Of a stretch of DNA of 41,226 nucleotides, positions 23,710 to 32,777 are shown in pieces (the first letter of the stretch is position 1; every line of letters begins with the position of its first letter). The DNA lies in NCBI GenBank assembly GCA_031359995.1, contig JANMAT010000047.1:1-41226 (forward strand). Reading direction: 5' to 3'. The notes under the pieces are model-generated. The model ran no database searches. It saw only the letters and a program-made list of their open reading frames with translations, and was not told where the DNA came from. The translations under genes were made by a program, and so were the position numbers. The DNA is from JANMAT01 sp031359995 (GTDB taxonomy: Bacteria; Actinomycetota; Acidimicrobiia; Acidimicrobiales; Ilumatobacteraceae).

Positions 23710-24510
23710 ATGGACGAGGAACGCACCCGCACCCGTACCCTCACCTTCGGCGACGACGGGTCGCCCGCCGCCGACGTGGGATGGCTCTTCATCAACGAGC
23801 ACCGGTGGGACGATTGGCAGCTCGACGTGGTGCACGCCGTCATGCCGCCGATCGGCGCGCCGGTGGCTCGCGACCGGGCCGTGCTCCACCCGTGGACACC
23901 GCCCGAGCCACGCCAGCCGTTCCTCGAGGCCGGTTTCGTGGCGGTGCGCCAGCTGACCGCCGAGACCGACCCCCGGCTCGCGCTGGGCATCGACAGCGAC
24001 CTGCTCGTCATCGGGCCCCGCGGTCCCGGGCTGCTCAAGGCCCTGCACCTCGGCAGCACGGCCGACTGGCTGCTGCTGCACCCGCCCGCGCCACTGCTCA
24101 TCGTGCGCCACGGCCGGCCGACCCGACGTGTCGTCGTGTGCGCGGACGGATCGCCCCACGCCGAGCTGGCCGCCCGGGTGCTGGCCGGGCTGCCGTGGGT
24201 CGCGGGCCTGGCGGTGACCGTACTGGTGGTCGACGACGGCCGGGTCGACGTGCCGGCTGCGACGCACGTGATGCTCGACGTCCTCGATCCCTGTGGCGTC
24301 GACGTCCGCGTCACGGTGGCCACCGGCCGGCCCACGCCGGCGATCGACCATCACCTGCTGGAGCACCGACCCGACCTGGTGGTGCTCGGCACCCGTGGCC
24401 TCACCGGCCTGCAGCACCTGCGCGTCGGATCGACGGCCAGCGCCATCGCCCGCGCCGCCGCCGGCAACGTGCTCGTCGCCTGCGACGAGCGCCGGACGGT
24501 GCTGCTCTGA
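23710..24510 (+). CDS. Tandem universal stress protein
   Basis: A 266-residue protein with two Usp domains. Each ends in the ATP-binding signature G-x2-G-x9-G-S/T: GPRGPGLLKALHLGST in domain 1 (about residues 98-113) and GTRGLTGLQHLRVGST in domain 2 (about 226-241). The second domain starts with RRVVVCADGSPHAELAARVL. Domain 1 is more divergent at its N-terminus. Tandem Usps bind ATP and are induced in stress or dormancy in actinobacteria. GGAG precedes the ATG at a normal distance. Its place 18 bases after terC suggests joint control through the manganese riboswitch transcript. Confidence 0.85.
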   Translation: MDEERTRTRTLTFGDDGSPAADVGWLFINEHRWDDWQLDVVHAVMPPIGAPVARDRAVLHPWTPPEPRQPFLEAGFVAVRQLTAETDPRLALGIDSDLLVIGPRGPGLLKALHLGSTADWLLLHPPAPLLIVRHGRPTRRVVVCADGSPHAELAARVLAGLPWVAGLAVTVLVVDDGRVDVPAATHVMLDVLDPCGVDVRVTVATGRPTPAIDHHLLEHRPDLVVLGTRGLTGLQHLRVGSTASAIARAAAGNVLVACDERRTVLL

Positions 24511-24834
24511 GCATCAGCCCGCCGCCGGAGCCACTCGGCCGGTGGGCTGGCCGAAGCGGTCGAGTCCCAGGATCACCGCGGCGCACGCTCACGGGCGTGT
24601 CCATCGCGGTGGACACGCCACCGTTGCCGTACACCGCCTCGCTCACGAGGCTCTTCCGCTGAACCGGTCGAGGTACACCGTCTTGGCCCCCTCGGGCGTC
24701 CAGCCCGGCGGCGAGCTCGCCCGATCCGTCCGCATGGGCGAAGTTGCTCATGTGCTCCTACCCCCAAGGGTCTCCACGATGTGTCTCCCTTGAGTCGTCG
24801 CTCACCGCCGTCGAGTTCCGCGCCTTCTCTTTCG
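24511..24834. other. Gene-poor region with decayed coding scraps
   Basis: No complete gene. On the minus strand an AGGAG precedes an ATG at 24751 (MSNFAHADGSGE), while a neighbouring frame (24735-24643) reads SSPPGWTPEGAKTVYLDRFSG before a stop. The pair looks like one N-terminus split by a frameshift. The family was not identified. Confidence 0.35.
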
Positions 24835-24972
24835 ATGTCCGGTGGTGGTGCCGCCATCACCACGAAGCTGGCGGCACCGTTGACCGTGGGGGCCACGTTC
24901 ACGCTGTCGCTCACGTTCGCCCGAGCCGGCGGGCGCGACGTCATCGCAACGGTGGGCGACGGCCCGCCGTGA
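24835..24972 (+). pseudogene. C-terminal scrap of a PCu(A)C-type copper chaperone
   Basis: The 45 codons ending at 24972 (AAITTKLAAPLTVGATFTLSLTF, then ARAGGRDVIATV) match in pattern the last third of PCu(A)C copper chaperones, where K..PL..GD.F.L.LTF..AG....V closes the domain. The Met/His copper ligands and the signal peptide of the family are not found upstream in any frame, and the preceding codons are low-complexity Ser/Pro. It is therefore read as a remnant. The nearest upstream start, GTG 24781, would make a 63-residue protein lacking the metal site. Confidence 0.4.
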
Positions 24973-24984
24973 TGGTGGTGTCGT

Positions 24985-26043
24985 TCAGTCGGCCAGTCCG
25001 GCCGCGACAATGCCGGCGTGGGCGCCCAGTTCGACGCTGCGGGCGAATGCCTCCATGTCGAGCGGCCGCTCGCCCATCTGGCCGTCCACGTAGCGTCGGT
25101 ACACGCCCTCGTTGATGGCCGCCGAGCGCCAGGCGTGGAACGCCTGCCAGTAGTCGAGGTCGGTCATCTCGGTGCCGGTACCCGCCTCGTAGCGGGCCAC
25201 CAGCTCGGCGCGCGCCAGGAAGCCGCCCGCCCGCGTGGCCGCCTCGATCGAGGAGATCTGAGGGTCCTCGGGCGCCACCCACGCCCGGAGCATGTAGGAC
25301 AGGTCGGCGCGCGGGTCGCCCAGCGAGCACAGCTCCCAGTCGAGGATGGCCCGCACCGTGCCGTCAGGCGCGTGCAGCGCGTTGCCGAGGCGGAAGTCAC
25401 CGTGCACGATGCGCGTCGGCAGCTCGACCGGGCGATGGGCCACCAGCCACCCGTGCAACTGCTCCATGTCGGCCAGCTCCCGCGTCTTCGACGCCGTCCA
25501 CTGCCCGTGCCAGCGCTTCAGCTGGCGGTCCAGGTAGCCGCTGGCACGCGACAGATCGCCCAGGCCGACCTCGTCGGGGACCACGCGGTGCAGTGCGACC
25601 ATGGCGTCGACCATCGACTCGCTGGCCGTGCGACGGGCGGCCACGTCGGGCAGCAGCGTGGCTACGCCGGCGGCGTCGTGGAGCACCACACCCTCAACGC
25701 AGCTCATCACGTAGAACGGTGCGTCGAGCACGTCGGTGTCGCTGCAGGCGCCGAGCATGCGCGGTACGGGCACGTCGGTGTCGCGGAGGGCGTGCATGAT
25801 GCGGTGCTCGCGCAGCACGTCATGGGCCGACGCGAGCACGTGGCCGAGCGGCGGGCGGCGCAGCACCACCCGCGTGCCGGCGGCGTCGCTCACGATGAAC
25901 GTGATGCACGAGTGGCCACCGGCCACGCGCGAGAAGCGCAGTGCACCGGCCAGGTCGGGCACGTGACCGAGGATCCACCGGGCGACCGCGGCCGTGGCGG
26001 TGGCCTCGTCCCTCGGGTCGGCATCGACGATCAGAGCACTCAT
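24985..26043 (-). CDS. APH-like phosphotransferase (ACAD10/11-type)
   Basis: A 352-residue kinase-like protein of the aminoglycoside phosphotransferase superfamily. The N-lobe has GGHSCITFIV and VLRRPPLGH with the ATP-binding Lys position replaced by Arg. The C-lobe has the catalytic loop VHGDFRLGNA and the metal loop ILDWELCSLGDPRADL. This arrangement is typical of the family fused to or encoded with acyl-CoA dehydrogenases (ACAD10/11), which phosphorylate 4-hydroxyacyl-CoAs, rather than of antibiotic resistance enzymes. No dehydrogenase lies next to it here, so the substrate is inferred only from family resemblance. GGGGAGG lies slightly far upstream of the ATG. Confidence 0.85.
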   Translation of the reverse strand: MSALIVDADPRDEATATAAVARWILGHVPDLAGALRFSRVAGGHSCITFIVSDAAGTRVVLRRPPLGHVLASAHDVLREHRIMHALRDTDVPVPRMLGACSDTDVLDAPFYVMSCVEGVVLHDAAGVATLLPDVAARRTASESMVDAMVALHRVVPDEVGLGDLSRASGYLDRQLKRWHGQWTASKTRELADMEQLHGWLVAHRPVELPTRIVHGDFRLGNALHAPDGTVRAILDWELCSLGDPRADLSYMLRAWVAPEDPQISSIEAATRAGGFLARAELVARYEAGTGTEMTDLDYWQAFHAWRSAAINEGVYRRYVDGQMGERPLDMEAFARSVELGAHAGIVAAGLAD

Positions 26044-26121
26044 GGCAGCGGTCCCTCCCCGGCCGCGGACCGTAACCGGGTGCCGTGGGCGCGGTCCACC
26101 CGCTGCGGGCGATGAGGGTGC

Positions 26122-26991
26122 TCAGGCGGTGCGGTCGCCCCGCACGGTGGCGATGCTGGCGACGATCACCATGGCCATGGCGACCAGCTGCATCACGGTG
26201 AGCCGCTCGCCCAGCAGCAGGAACCCGCTGAGCGTCGCGGCCGCCGGGCTCAGGCTCATGAGCACACCGAACACGCGAGGCGGGACGTCGCGCAGTGCCA
26301 CCAACTCGAACGAGAACGGCACCAGCCCCGACAGCAGTGCCACGTGGGCCCCGAGCCCGAGGGCCCGAGGGGTCACCAGCGCGCCACCGGCGCGCAGGCC
26401 GAGCGGCGCGATCACCAGCGCGGCCACGGTCATGGCCAGCGCCAGTCCGTCGATGCCCGACGACTGCCGGCCGGCGGCCCGGCTCAGCGGGATGTAGGTC
26501 GCCCAGCACACCGCCGCACCGAGCGCGAACGCGATGCCGACCGGGTCCAGGGCGTCACCCCCTTCGCTCAGCAGCACCACGCCGGCCAGGGCCAGACCGA
26601 CCCAGACCAGCTCGCGCCCGCGGCGCGACAGCGCCACGGCCAGCCCGAGCGGGCCGAGCAGCTCGACGGTGACGGCGATGCCGAGGGGCAGCCGCACGAC
26701 CGCCTCGTAGAACGTGAAGTTCATGACGGCGAGCACGAGCCCGAACGCCACGACGGTGCGCCACTCGCGCGCCGATCGGTGCCGCCGCCACGGCCGGCCC
26801 GCCGCCAGCAGCACGAGCGCGGCACCACCCTGGCGCATCATCACCACGCCGGCCGGTCCGATGGCGTCGAACAGGCGCCCGGCGAACCCCGAACCCAGCT
26901 GCACCGACGAGATCGACACGAGCACCAGCCAGGTGCGGCGCCCGTCGCGCTCGCCCGTCACCGGTACCCCGGAGGCCACGTCCACCTGCAT
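26122..26991 (-). CDS. EamA/RhtA-type DMT permease
   Basis: A 289-residue membrane protein with ten hydrophobic segments in two EamA repeats, the drug/metabolite transporter layout. LLGPLGLAVALSRRGRELVWVGLALAGVVLL and the second repeat VFGVLMSLSPAAATLSGFLLLGERLT resemble the threonine/homoserine exporter RhtA. Substrates cannot be fixed by sequence. The ATG at 26991 was preferred to the longer open frame because the added N-terminus would be polar and low-complexity. It lies 56 bases after the F420-type oxidoreductase gene on the same strand. Confidence 0.82.
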   Translation of the reverse strand: MQVDVASGVPVTGERDGRRTWLVLVSISSVQLGSGFAGRLFDAIGPAGVVMMRQGGAALVLLAAGRPWRRHRSAREWRTVVAFGLVLAVMNFTFYEAVVRLPLGIAVTVELLGPLGLAVALSRRGRELVWVGLALAGVVLLSEGGDALDPVGIAFALGAAVCWATYIPLSRAAGRQSSGIDGLALAMTVAALVIAPLGLRAGGALVTPRALGLGAHVALLSGLVPFSFELVALRDVPPRVFGVLMSLSPAAATLSGFLLLGERLTVMQLVAMAMVIVASIATVRGDRTA

Positions 26992-27047
26992 CTCCACCAC
27001 AGTGCCCGATCGGTCGTCGCCGCGGAAGGCGGGGGCGGGTCGAACGC

Positions 27048-27452
27048 TCAGATGCGACCCACGGCACCCCACGGCACGACGCGGATGATCACCCGCTTGC
27101 GGGCGTCGAGCCCGGCGTCGATGTCGGCCTGCAGCGACGCGTGGTGCGCCGGGAGCAGGCTGTCGCGCAGGCGCACGGTCAGGTCGTGGCGGGCCGGATC
27201 GGCGACGACGCGTTCAGCGGTGCCGTGCACCGACAGGTAGCGGGCGTCGTCGGGCACGCTGACCACCACGCCGGGCTGCCGGGCGATGTTGGTCCACTTG
27301 GCCGCGGTGGAGCGGATGGAGAACACGAGATCGGTGCCGTCCCAGTGGTAGGCGAGCATCGACACCTGGGGCGTGCCGTCGGCGCGCGTGGTGGCGAGCA
27401 GGGCCCATCGGTGCTCGGCGAGGTACGCGACCTGCTCGGGGGTGATCGCCAT
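27048..27452 (-). CDS. PPOX-class F420/flavin-dependent oxidoreductase
   Basis: A 134-residue split beta-barrel protein of the FDOR-B/PPOX group. ALLATTRADGTPQVSMLAYHWDGTDLVF opens the barrel, followed by STAAKWTNIARQPGVVVSVPDD and YLSVHGTAERV, the characteristic blocks of actinobacterial F420-dependent family members, which reduce diverse substrates with F420H2 or bind flavin. The RSTAAKW segment carries the phosphate-binding Ser/Thr/Lys. It starts one base after the MBL gene stop, so the two are on one message. Confidence 0.82.
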   Translation of the reverse strand: MAITPEQVAYLAEHRWALLATTRADGTPQVSMLAYHWDGTDLVFSIRSTAAKWTNIARQPGVVVSVPDDARYLSVHGTAERVVADPARHDLTVRLRDSLLPAHHASLQADIDAGLDARKRVIIRVVPWGAVGRI

Positions 27453-27453
27453 G

Positions 27454-28260
27454 TCAGCTCATGGTCCACGTGCGCGGGCCGGCCTGGGCCGGCAGCAGGC
27501 GGGTGGCCCGCATGCCCGGGAAGTGGGCGGGCAACAGCACGGTGCCGGGATCGTCGGCCTCGCGGAGGAGCTCGGCCCGGGTGCGGCTGGCGAGGTCGCG
27601 GTCGATGTCGTACATGAACTGCCACTCGCTCTCGGTGAGCTGGGCCGGGCAGTGCAGGGCGTCGCCCATGACGATGAGGCGCTCGCCGTCGCTCGACAGG
27701 ACCGCACTGATGTGGCCGGGCGTGTGCCCGGGTGTGGCCCGGGTGGTGATGCCGGGCGCCACGATGGTGCCGTCGCGGTCGATCAGCTCCACGTGGTCCT
27801 CGATGGCCGCTAGCCGTCGCGCCCGCCGACGGCCGCCGCCGGCCTGGTCGACGAAGTAGGCCCAGTCGTCGGCCCCGATGCGGATGGTGGCGTTGGGGAA
27901 CGTGAGCACGTCGTGCTGGCTCAGCCAACCCATGTGGTCGGCGTGCAGGTGAGACACCACGATCACGTCGATGTCGTCGGGCCGCACGCCGGCGGCGGCC
28001 AGGTTCGTGAGCAGCGCGGCACCCTCGAACATGGGGTCGTCGGTGGGGCCGACACCGGCGTCGAGCATCACGGTGACGTCGCCCGTACGGACGACGAAGA
28101 CACCGACGGGCACCCGCAGCAGGCCGTCGGGATCGAGCAGATCGGCGTGGGCGGTCCAGTCACCGGGTTGGTCGGCGACCATGAAGAGGGTCGGCTCGAG
28201 GATGGCGATGCCGTCCTGCACGGGCTGCACGGTCAGGGATCCGACGCGGATGGGCTCCAT
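27454..28260 (-). CDS. Metallo-beta-lactamase-fold hydrolase
   Basis: A 268-residue MBL-fold enzyme with the full two-metal site: SHLHADHMGW (HxHxDH), TPGHTPGH with the third His region, the Asp in MGDALH, and a last His in LPAHFPG. Its overall layout is that of the lactonase/methyl-parathion-hydrolase-like MBL branch (long N-terminal lead with FVVRTGDVTVMLDAGVGP). No signal peptide is seen. A TACGCT -10 (28272-28267) six bases before the ATG at 28260 suggests a leaderless operon start. The substrate may be a lactone or ester. Together with the F420-type gene it could handle a xenobiotic or secondary metabolite. Confidence 0.85.
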   Translation of the reverse strand: MEPIRVGSLTVQPVQDGIAILEPTLFMVADQPGDWTAHADLLDPDGLLRVPVGVFVVRTGDVTVMLDAGVGPTDDPMFEGAALLTNLAAAGVRPDDIDVIVVSHLHADHMGWLSQHDVLTFPNATIRIGADDWAYFVDQAGGGRRRARRLAAIEDHVELIDRDGTIVAPGITTRATPGHTPGHISAVLSSDGERLIVMGDALHCPAQLTESEWQFMYDIDRDLASRTRAELLREADDPGTVLLPAHFPGMRATRLLPAQAGPRTWTMS

Positions 28261-28342
28261 CGGGCGAGCGTAGCCAGGGCGGACGACGTCACCCACCAAC
28301 GTCCGCACCACACCGTCCGCGGTGCGATCGCCACATCGGGTG

Positions 28343-28370
28343 TTGGATCATCGGATGCGCTCGGTAGCGT
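28343..28370 (+). promoter_or_regulatory. Leaderless promoter of the Rieske oxygenase gene
   Basis: TTGGAT (28343-28348), a 16-base spacer and TAGCGT (28365-28370) make the most complete -35/-10 pair in the window. The GTG at 28379 follows eight bases later, so the transcript should begin at or beside the start codon. Confidence 0.6.
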
Positions 28371-28378
28371 GGTCCGCG

Positions 28379-29536
28379 GTGACCGCCACCTTCGAGCCCC
28401 GCACCATCGTCGCGCTGCCGCCGGCGGCCTACGACGACCGGCGCGTCTTCGCCGAGGAGCAGCGCCAGCTCTTCACCCCGGGCACCGCGCTGCTCTACGT
28501 CGGCCACGATGCCCTGCTCCCACCGACCGGCCACCGTCGGGCCGACGCCGACCCGCGCCTCGTGCTGAGCCGCGACGGCGACCGCGTCCACGCATTGGCC
28601 AACGTGTGCACCCACGCCTGCCGGCCGGTCGTCACCGACGACGCCGCCGTCCCCCGCCGCCGGCTCGCGTGCGCGTTCCACGGGTGGTCGTTCGACCGCG
28701 ACGGGAGCCTGGTGGGCGCCCGCGGCCTCACCCTCGACGAGCCTGGCCAGCGCGAGCAGCTCGCGCTGACGAGCTACCCGGTGCTGTCGTGGCACGGGTT
28801 CCACTTCGTCGTCGATCCCGCCATCGCCGGCTCCGTGACCGCCGAGCTGAGCAGCGTGGAACGCGAGTTCGCCGCCCGCGGCGCCCACGACTGGCTCGAC
28901 CTCGACGACTGGGTCGTGCTCGAGTCAACCGACGACGTGTACGAGGGCGACTGGAAGCTCTTCGTCGAGGTCTACGGCGACTGCTACCACGTGCCTCCCT
29001 ACCACCCCGGTCTGGCGTCGTTCGTCGACTGCGACTCGATCGAGTGGAGCCTCGGGGCCAACCACCACGTGCAGTTCCTGCAGCGCTCGTCCCTGAACGG
29101 TCGGCGCTCACCCCGGTACGAGCGGTGGGCCGCCGGCCTCGCCGCCTACCACCACGCCCGCGGCGAGCCGCGTCCCGCGATGGGCGTCGCGTGGATGGCG
29201 CTCTACCCGAACCTCATGTACGAGGCCTACGCCGGCCTGCGCGTGCTGTCGGTGGTCATCCCCACGAGCGAGCACACCTACGTGAACCGCGTGCACTACC
29301 TGGTGCCGGCCGACATGGAGTCGGTGGTACCCGGCCTGCCTGCGGCGATGAAGGCCGCCTACGACGAGACCGTCGACGAGGACCGGGCGCTGGTCGACTC
29401 CCGCCGTGACGGCCTGCGCGCCGCCGCGTCGCTGGGCTTGTCCATGGAGCGCTACCGCCCCGTGCTCGACGGCGGAGCGCCCGAAGCGGGCGTGGCCCAC
29501 TTCCACGACTGGTACCGCGCCCGCATGGGTGCGTGA
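28379..29536 (+). CDS. Rieske-type ring-hydroxylating oxygenase, large subunit
   Basis: A 385-residue Rieske non-haem iron oxygenase. The [2Fe-2S] site is Cys77-x-His79 (CTHACRP) and Cys98-x2-His101 (CAFHGWSFDRDG). The catalytic domain has GDCYHVPPYHPG, giving His204 and His209 as mononuclear iron ligands, with Asp201 in the position that relays electrons between subunits. A C-terminal acidic ligand is expected near DEDRALVDSRRDG. No small subunit, ferredoxin or reductase gene is near, so it relies on electron carriers encoded elsewhere. The GTG at 28379 was chosen from the promoter just upstream; ATGs at 28355 and 28322 are alternatives. It is convergent with paaX-like gene, 19 bases away. 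Confidence 0.88.
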   Translation: MTATFEPRTIVALPPAAYDDRRVFAEEQRQLFTPGTALLYVGHDALLPPTGHRRADADPRLVLSRDGDRVHALANVCTHACRPVVTDDAAVPRRRLACAFHGWSFDRDGSLVGARGLTLDEPGQREQLALTSYPVLSWHGFHFVVDPAIAGSVTAELSSVEREFAARGAHDWLDLDDWVVLESTDDVYEGDWKLFVEVYGDCYHVPPYHPGLASFVDCDSIEWSLGANHHVQFLQRSSLNGRRSPRYERWAAGLAAYHHARGEPRPAMGVAWMALYPNLMYEAYAGLRVLSVVIPTSEHTYVNRVHYLVPADMESVVPGLPAAMKAAYDETVDEDRALVDSRRDGLRAAASLGLSMERYRPVLDGGAPEAGVAHFHDWYRARMGA

Positions 29537-29555
29537 CGCGCCTCGCCCCGAGCGG

Positions 29556-30380
29556 TCAGCCGCGGCGGGCCTCCTGCGCCGCGAACCACGCCGCCGCGTG
29601 GGGTCGCCAGCGGTCGCGGCACTCGTGGAACACGGTGCAGGCGGTGGTGCCGGCCCACTGGCGCGGCAGCAGGTCGGTCGGCAGCTCGGGGTCGATGAAG
29701 GGAAATCGCCGCCAGTCGTGGACGAGATCGACCGTGGCCCGGAACTTCGCCTCGGGCGTCGAAGCCCGACGGCCTCGGTGGGTCCGCCCGAAGGCGTGGT
29801 AGGTGGCGGCCAGGTCGCCGAGATCCCACGCCCGCTGCACGAGGTCGGCATCGGCGGCGGGCGAGCCGGTGCGCGAGCGCAGCACGACGCTGACGGCGGC
29901 AAGCCCGAGGCCCTCCAGGATCCGGCGCAGCGCCGCTTCGCGCTCCACGTGGGGCGACACCGCCAAACTGGCGGCGAGCTCGCCGAACCCCTCGAACGAC
30001 AGTTGGGTGCGCAACTGGTGACGCAGGGAGCGCTGCGTCTCGGGGACCGGGCAGTGGGCCACGAGCCACTCCCCGTTCCAACCGATCGGCGCGGTACCGA
30101 ACTCGTAGATGCGGGTCGCGCCCGTCTCGAGCAGGCGGCGCCCGCGGGCGGTGAGGTTCCAGCGCGTCTCGCGCCCGTGCCGCTCGGCTTCGATGACCCC
30201 CTGCTCGGCCACACGGGCCAACGCCTGGCGGGCGTTCTTCTCGGCGATGTCGAGTTGCCCGAAGGCGGCGAGCATGGTCGAGGTCCACACCGCGCCGCCG
30301 CCGGGCAGCACGAACTCACCGAGCACGGTGTACAGGATCGCTCGCGCCCCGCCGGGGCGACCCTGTGGTGACCGGCTCAC
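29556..30380 (-). CDS. PaaX-family transcriptional regulator
   Basis: A 274-residue PaaX-like repressor. Members bind operators through an N-terminal winged helix and respond to aryl-CoA ligands such as phenylacetyl-CoA. Visible are the opening ARAILYTVLGEFVLPGGGAVWTSTML, a helix-turn-helix region with NARQALARVAEQGVIEAERHGRETRWNLT, and a C-terminal ligand domain with FLDP-like FIDPELPTDLLPRQWAG followed by the family's CR..W. A TAGTCT -10 (30393-30388) seven bases before the GTG at 30380 suggests a leaderless message, so it need not be part of the upstream operon. Its place between the oxygenase and the CoA-transferase genes points to control of this block. Confidence 0.88.
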   Translation of the reverse strand: MSRSPQGRPGGARAILYTVLGEFVLPGGGAVWTSTMLAAFGQLDIAEKNARQALARVAEQGVIEAERHGRETRWNLTARGRRLLETGATRIYEFGTAPIGWNGEWLVAHCPVPETQRSLRHQLRTQLSFEGFGELAASLAVSPHVEREAALRRILEGLGLAAVSVVLRSRTGSPAADADLVQRAWDLGDLAATYHAFGRTHRGRRASTPEAKFRATVDLVHDWRRFPFIDPELPTDLLPRQWAGTTACTVFHECRDRWRPHAAAWFAAQEARRG

Positions 30381-30419
30381 GGAGACCAGACTACGGGCCG
30401 CTGGCTCCCCCGCCGGGAT

Positions 30420-32723
30420 TCAGAACGAGTTGGTGGCGTGGTCGGCGGTGGTGCCCGACTCGTAGAGCGCGGCGATGGCGTCCTCACCGAGGCCGGCCTC
30501 CTGCAGGATCTCGCGGTTGTGCTGCGCGAACAGCGGCGCCGGTCGTTCGATGCGGGCGGGTGTGCGGTCGAACCGCCACGGCCACGTCGTGGTCGGGTAC
30601 GCACCCACCACCGGGTTCACGATCGTCTGGTACATGCCCCGCTCGTAGATGTGCGGGTCGGGCATGATCTGCCAGTTGGCCAGCACCGGTCCGGCGGCCA
30701 CGCCGATCTCCTGCAGCGCGAACGCGATCTCGTACTGCTCGAGCCCGGCGGTCCACGCCGAGATGGCGACGTCGATCTCGTCGTGGCGGGCGTGGCGCAC
30801 CGCCAGGTCCTGCAGCGAGGCGTCGTCGGCCAGATCCGGGCGACCGATGAGCGTGGCCAGGCGCGAGAGCTCATCGCCCGAGCGCACGGTGAGGGCCACC
30901 CAGTTGTCGGTGCCGATGCAGCGGTACACGCCCTGCGGTGCGACCGACGGATCACGGTTGGCCATGGGCGGGCGCACGTGGCCGGTCTGCTGGAGCGACA
31001 CGATGGCCTCGGCGCAGTAGGTGATGCCGGCCTCGTTGAGCGAGATGTCGATCCACTGGCCCTCGCCCGTGCGGGCCCGGTGGCGTAGCGCCGCCATGAT
31101 GGCGATGGCGGCGTAGTTGCCCGACACCGGGTCGGCGTAGAACAGCGTGGTGCGTGACAGCTGGCCGTCGGGGTAGCCGGTGATCGACGTGAGCGAGCTG
31201 GTCGTCTCGATGTTGGCGCCGTACGCGACCCAGTCACGGTGCGGTCCGTCGGCGCCGTAGCCCGACATGGACACCATGATCAGCTTCGGGTTGACCTTCT
31301 TCAGCTCCTCGTAGCCGAGGCCCAGGTTCGGCATGACGCGGGCGCTGTTGTTCTCGAGCACGATGTCGGCCGAGCGCACCAGCTCCTTGAACGCCTCCTT
31401 GCCGTCGGGCTTGCCGAGGTCGATGCACACGCCCCGCTTGTTGCGGTTCATCTCGTAGAAGTACATGGCCCGGTGGTGGGGCTGGCGCTGCTGGTCCTGC
31501 GTGGGCCCGACCCAGAACAGGGCGCGCGTGGCAGGCCGGGTGGCCCACTCCACCTTCACGCTGTTCACGCCCAGGTCGGCGAGGAAGCGCCCGGCCACGG
31601 GGCCGGCCCAGTTCGTGGTGACCTCGATCATCTTCAGGCCGTCGAGCGGCGGCAGGTCGTCGGCCGCGGGCGCCGTGCCCGTCACGATCGTCGGCGCCGG
31701 CGGCGCCTCGCCGCGGTGCTGGCCGATCGTCGGCGCCGGCCCGCGGCGCGCCGATGGCGTGGCCGAGAACTTGTAGGGCTGGCCCGGGAAGGCGATGTCG
31801 CCTTCGCGCTCCCACCAGTTTCGCGCCGCGAGCTGCTCGTCGGCGAGCACGTCGTTGCCGTCGACCACCGGGGTGACGGCCACCCGCAACAACTGGCCGA
31901 GCTCCACGACCTCGGCCACGGTCTTGTCCGCCGCCCACTCGGCCACCGCGGCGAACGTGCGCGGCACGTTGGCCATCCACGTCGGGATGTCGACGGTGAG
32001 GTTCTCATCGAGCAGGTCGGGCCGGTCGATCATGATGAAGACCTCGTCCTTGGGGACGATGCGCATCACGTATACGAAGCCGTCGGTGCACCTGATGAGG
32101 TCGAAGGGCTGGCGACCGAGCAGCATGCCGCACGCCGCCCACGACGACACGAGCCAGGCGTGGGCCGTGAGGGTGGCGTCGAGATCGGCAACCTCGACGC
32201 GCTGGCCGCGGCCACTACGCTCGCGCTCGTAGAGGCCCACCATCGACGCGAACGCGGCGTGGGCCCCGGCGTGATACTGGGCCTGCGGCCCCGGCAGCCA
32301 GATCGGCTCGCGGTCGGGCGCACCGGTGAAGTACAGGTAGCCGCCCATCGCCCACGTGACGAGGTCGCTGCTCTCCCAGTCCTTGTAGGGACCGGTGCGA
32401 CCGAACGGCGAGAGGTCGAGCAGGATCGTCCCTTCAGCCCGCTCGTCGATCGCGGTGCGGTGCCACGGCGACGAGCCGTCGGTGAGCACCACGTCGGCGG
32501 CGGCGAGCCATGCCGCCGCACCAGCGGCGTCGGCCGGCTCCACCGACTGCTTCCCGCCGGACATGTAGTCGAACAGACCATGCGATCGGAAGGTGGTGCC
32601 CGATGCCGTCTCCATCATCACCACCCGGGCCCCGAGATCACACAGCAGCTTGCCGGCGAACCCTCCGGTCACCGCGGCAGTCAGATCGACGACGAGCACA
32701 CCTTCGAGCGCAGATTCCCCCAT
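30420..32723 (-). CDS. Two-domain CaiB/BaiF-type (class III) CoA-transferase
   Basis: A 767-residue fusion of two CaiB-like domains (about 1-345 and 357-767) joined by a Pro/Ala/Thr linker. Class III CoA-transferases move CoA between acids through an aspartyl-CoA intermediate. Domain 2 keeps the nucleophile as Asp531 (YADPVSGNYAA) with GEGQWIDIS after it. In domain 1 the aligned position is Gln149 (AQYHAGAHAA), although GRGQRVEVAD is preserved, so domain 1 is probably structural or substrate-binding. Natural CaiB enzymes are interlocked dimers, and here one chain could imitate both partners. A TATGCT -10 (32735-32730) six bases before the ATG suggests its own promoter, 54 bases past the synthetase gene. 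Confidence 0.88.
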   Translation of the reverse strand: MGESALEGVLVVDLTAAVTGGFAGKLLCDLGARVVMMETASGTTFRSHGLFDYMSGGKQSVEPADAAGAAAWLAAADVVLTDGSSPWHRTAIDERAEGTILLDLSPFGRTGPYKDWESSDLVTWAMGGYLYFTGAPDREPIWLPGPQAQYHAGAHAAFASMVGLYERERSGRGQRVEVADLDATLTAHAWLVSSWAACGMLLGRQPFDLIRCTDGFVYVMRIVPKDEVFIMIDRPDLLDENLTVDIPTWMANVPRTFAAVAEWAADKTVAEVVELGQLLRVAVTPVVDGNDVLADEQLAARNWWEREGDIAFPGQPYKFSATPSARRGPAPTIGQHRGEAPPAPTIVTGTAPAADDLPPLDGLKMIEVTTNWAGPVAGRFLADLGVNSVKVEWATRPATRALFWVGPTQDQQRQPHHRAMYFYEMNRNKRGVCIDLGKPDGKEAFKELVRSADIVLENNSARVMPNLGLGYEELKKVNPKLIMVSMSGYGADGPHRDWVAYGANIETTSSLTSITGYPDGQLSRTTLFYADPVSGNYAAIAIMAALRHRARTGEGQWIDISLNEAGITYCAEAIVSLQQTGHVRPPMANRDPSVAPQGVYRCIGTDNWVALTVRSGDELSRLATLIGRPDLADDASLQDLAVRHARHDEIDVAISAWTAGLEQYEIAFALQEIGVAAGPVLANWQIMPDPHIYERGMYQTIVNPVVGAYPTTTWPWRFDRTPARIERPAPLFAQHNREILQEAGLGEDAIAALYESGTTADHATNSF

Positions 32724-32777
32724 GCCGTGAGCATAAGCACGCCGGCACGCCGCCGCGGCAAACGGCGGCGTGCCCGA

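Noticed and set aside
24985..26043. Aminoglycoside resistance kinase
   Set aside because: The sequence pattern fits the ACAD10/11-type phosphotransferases, and no resistance context is present.
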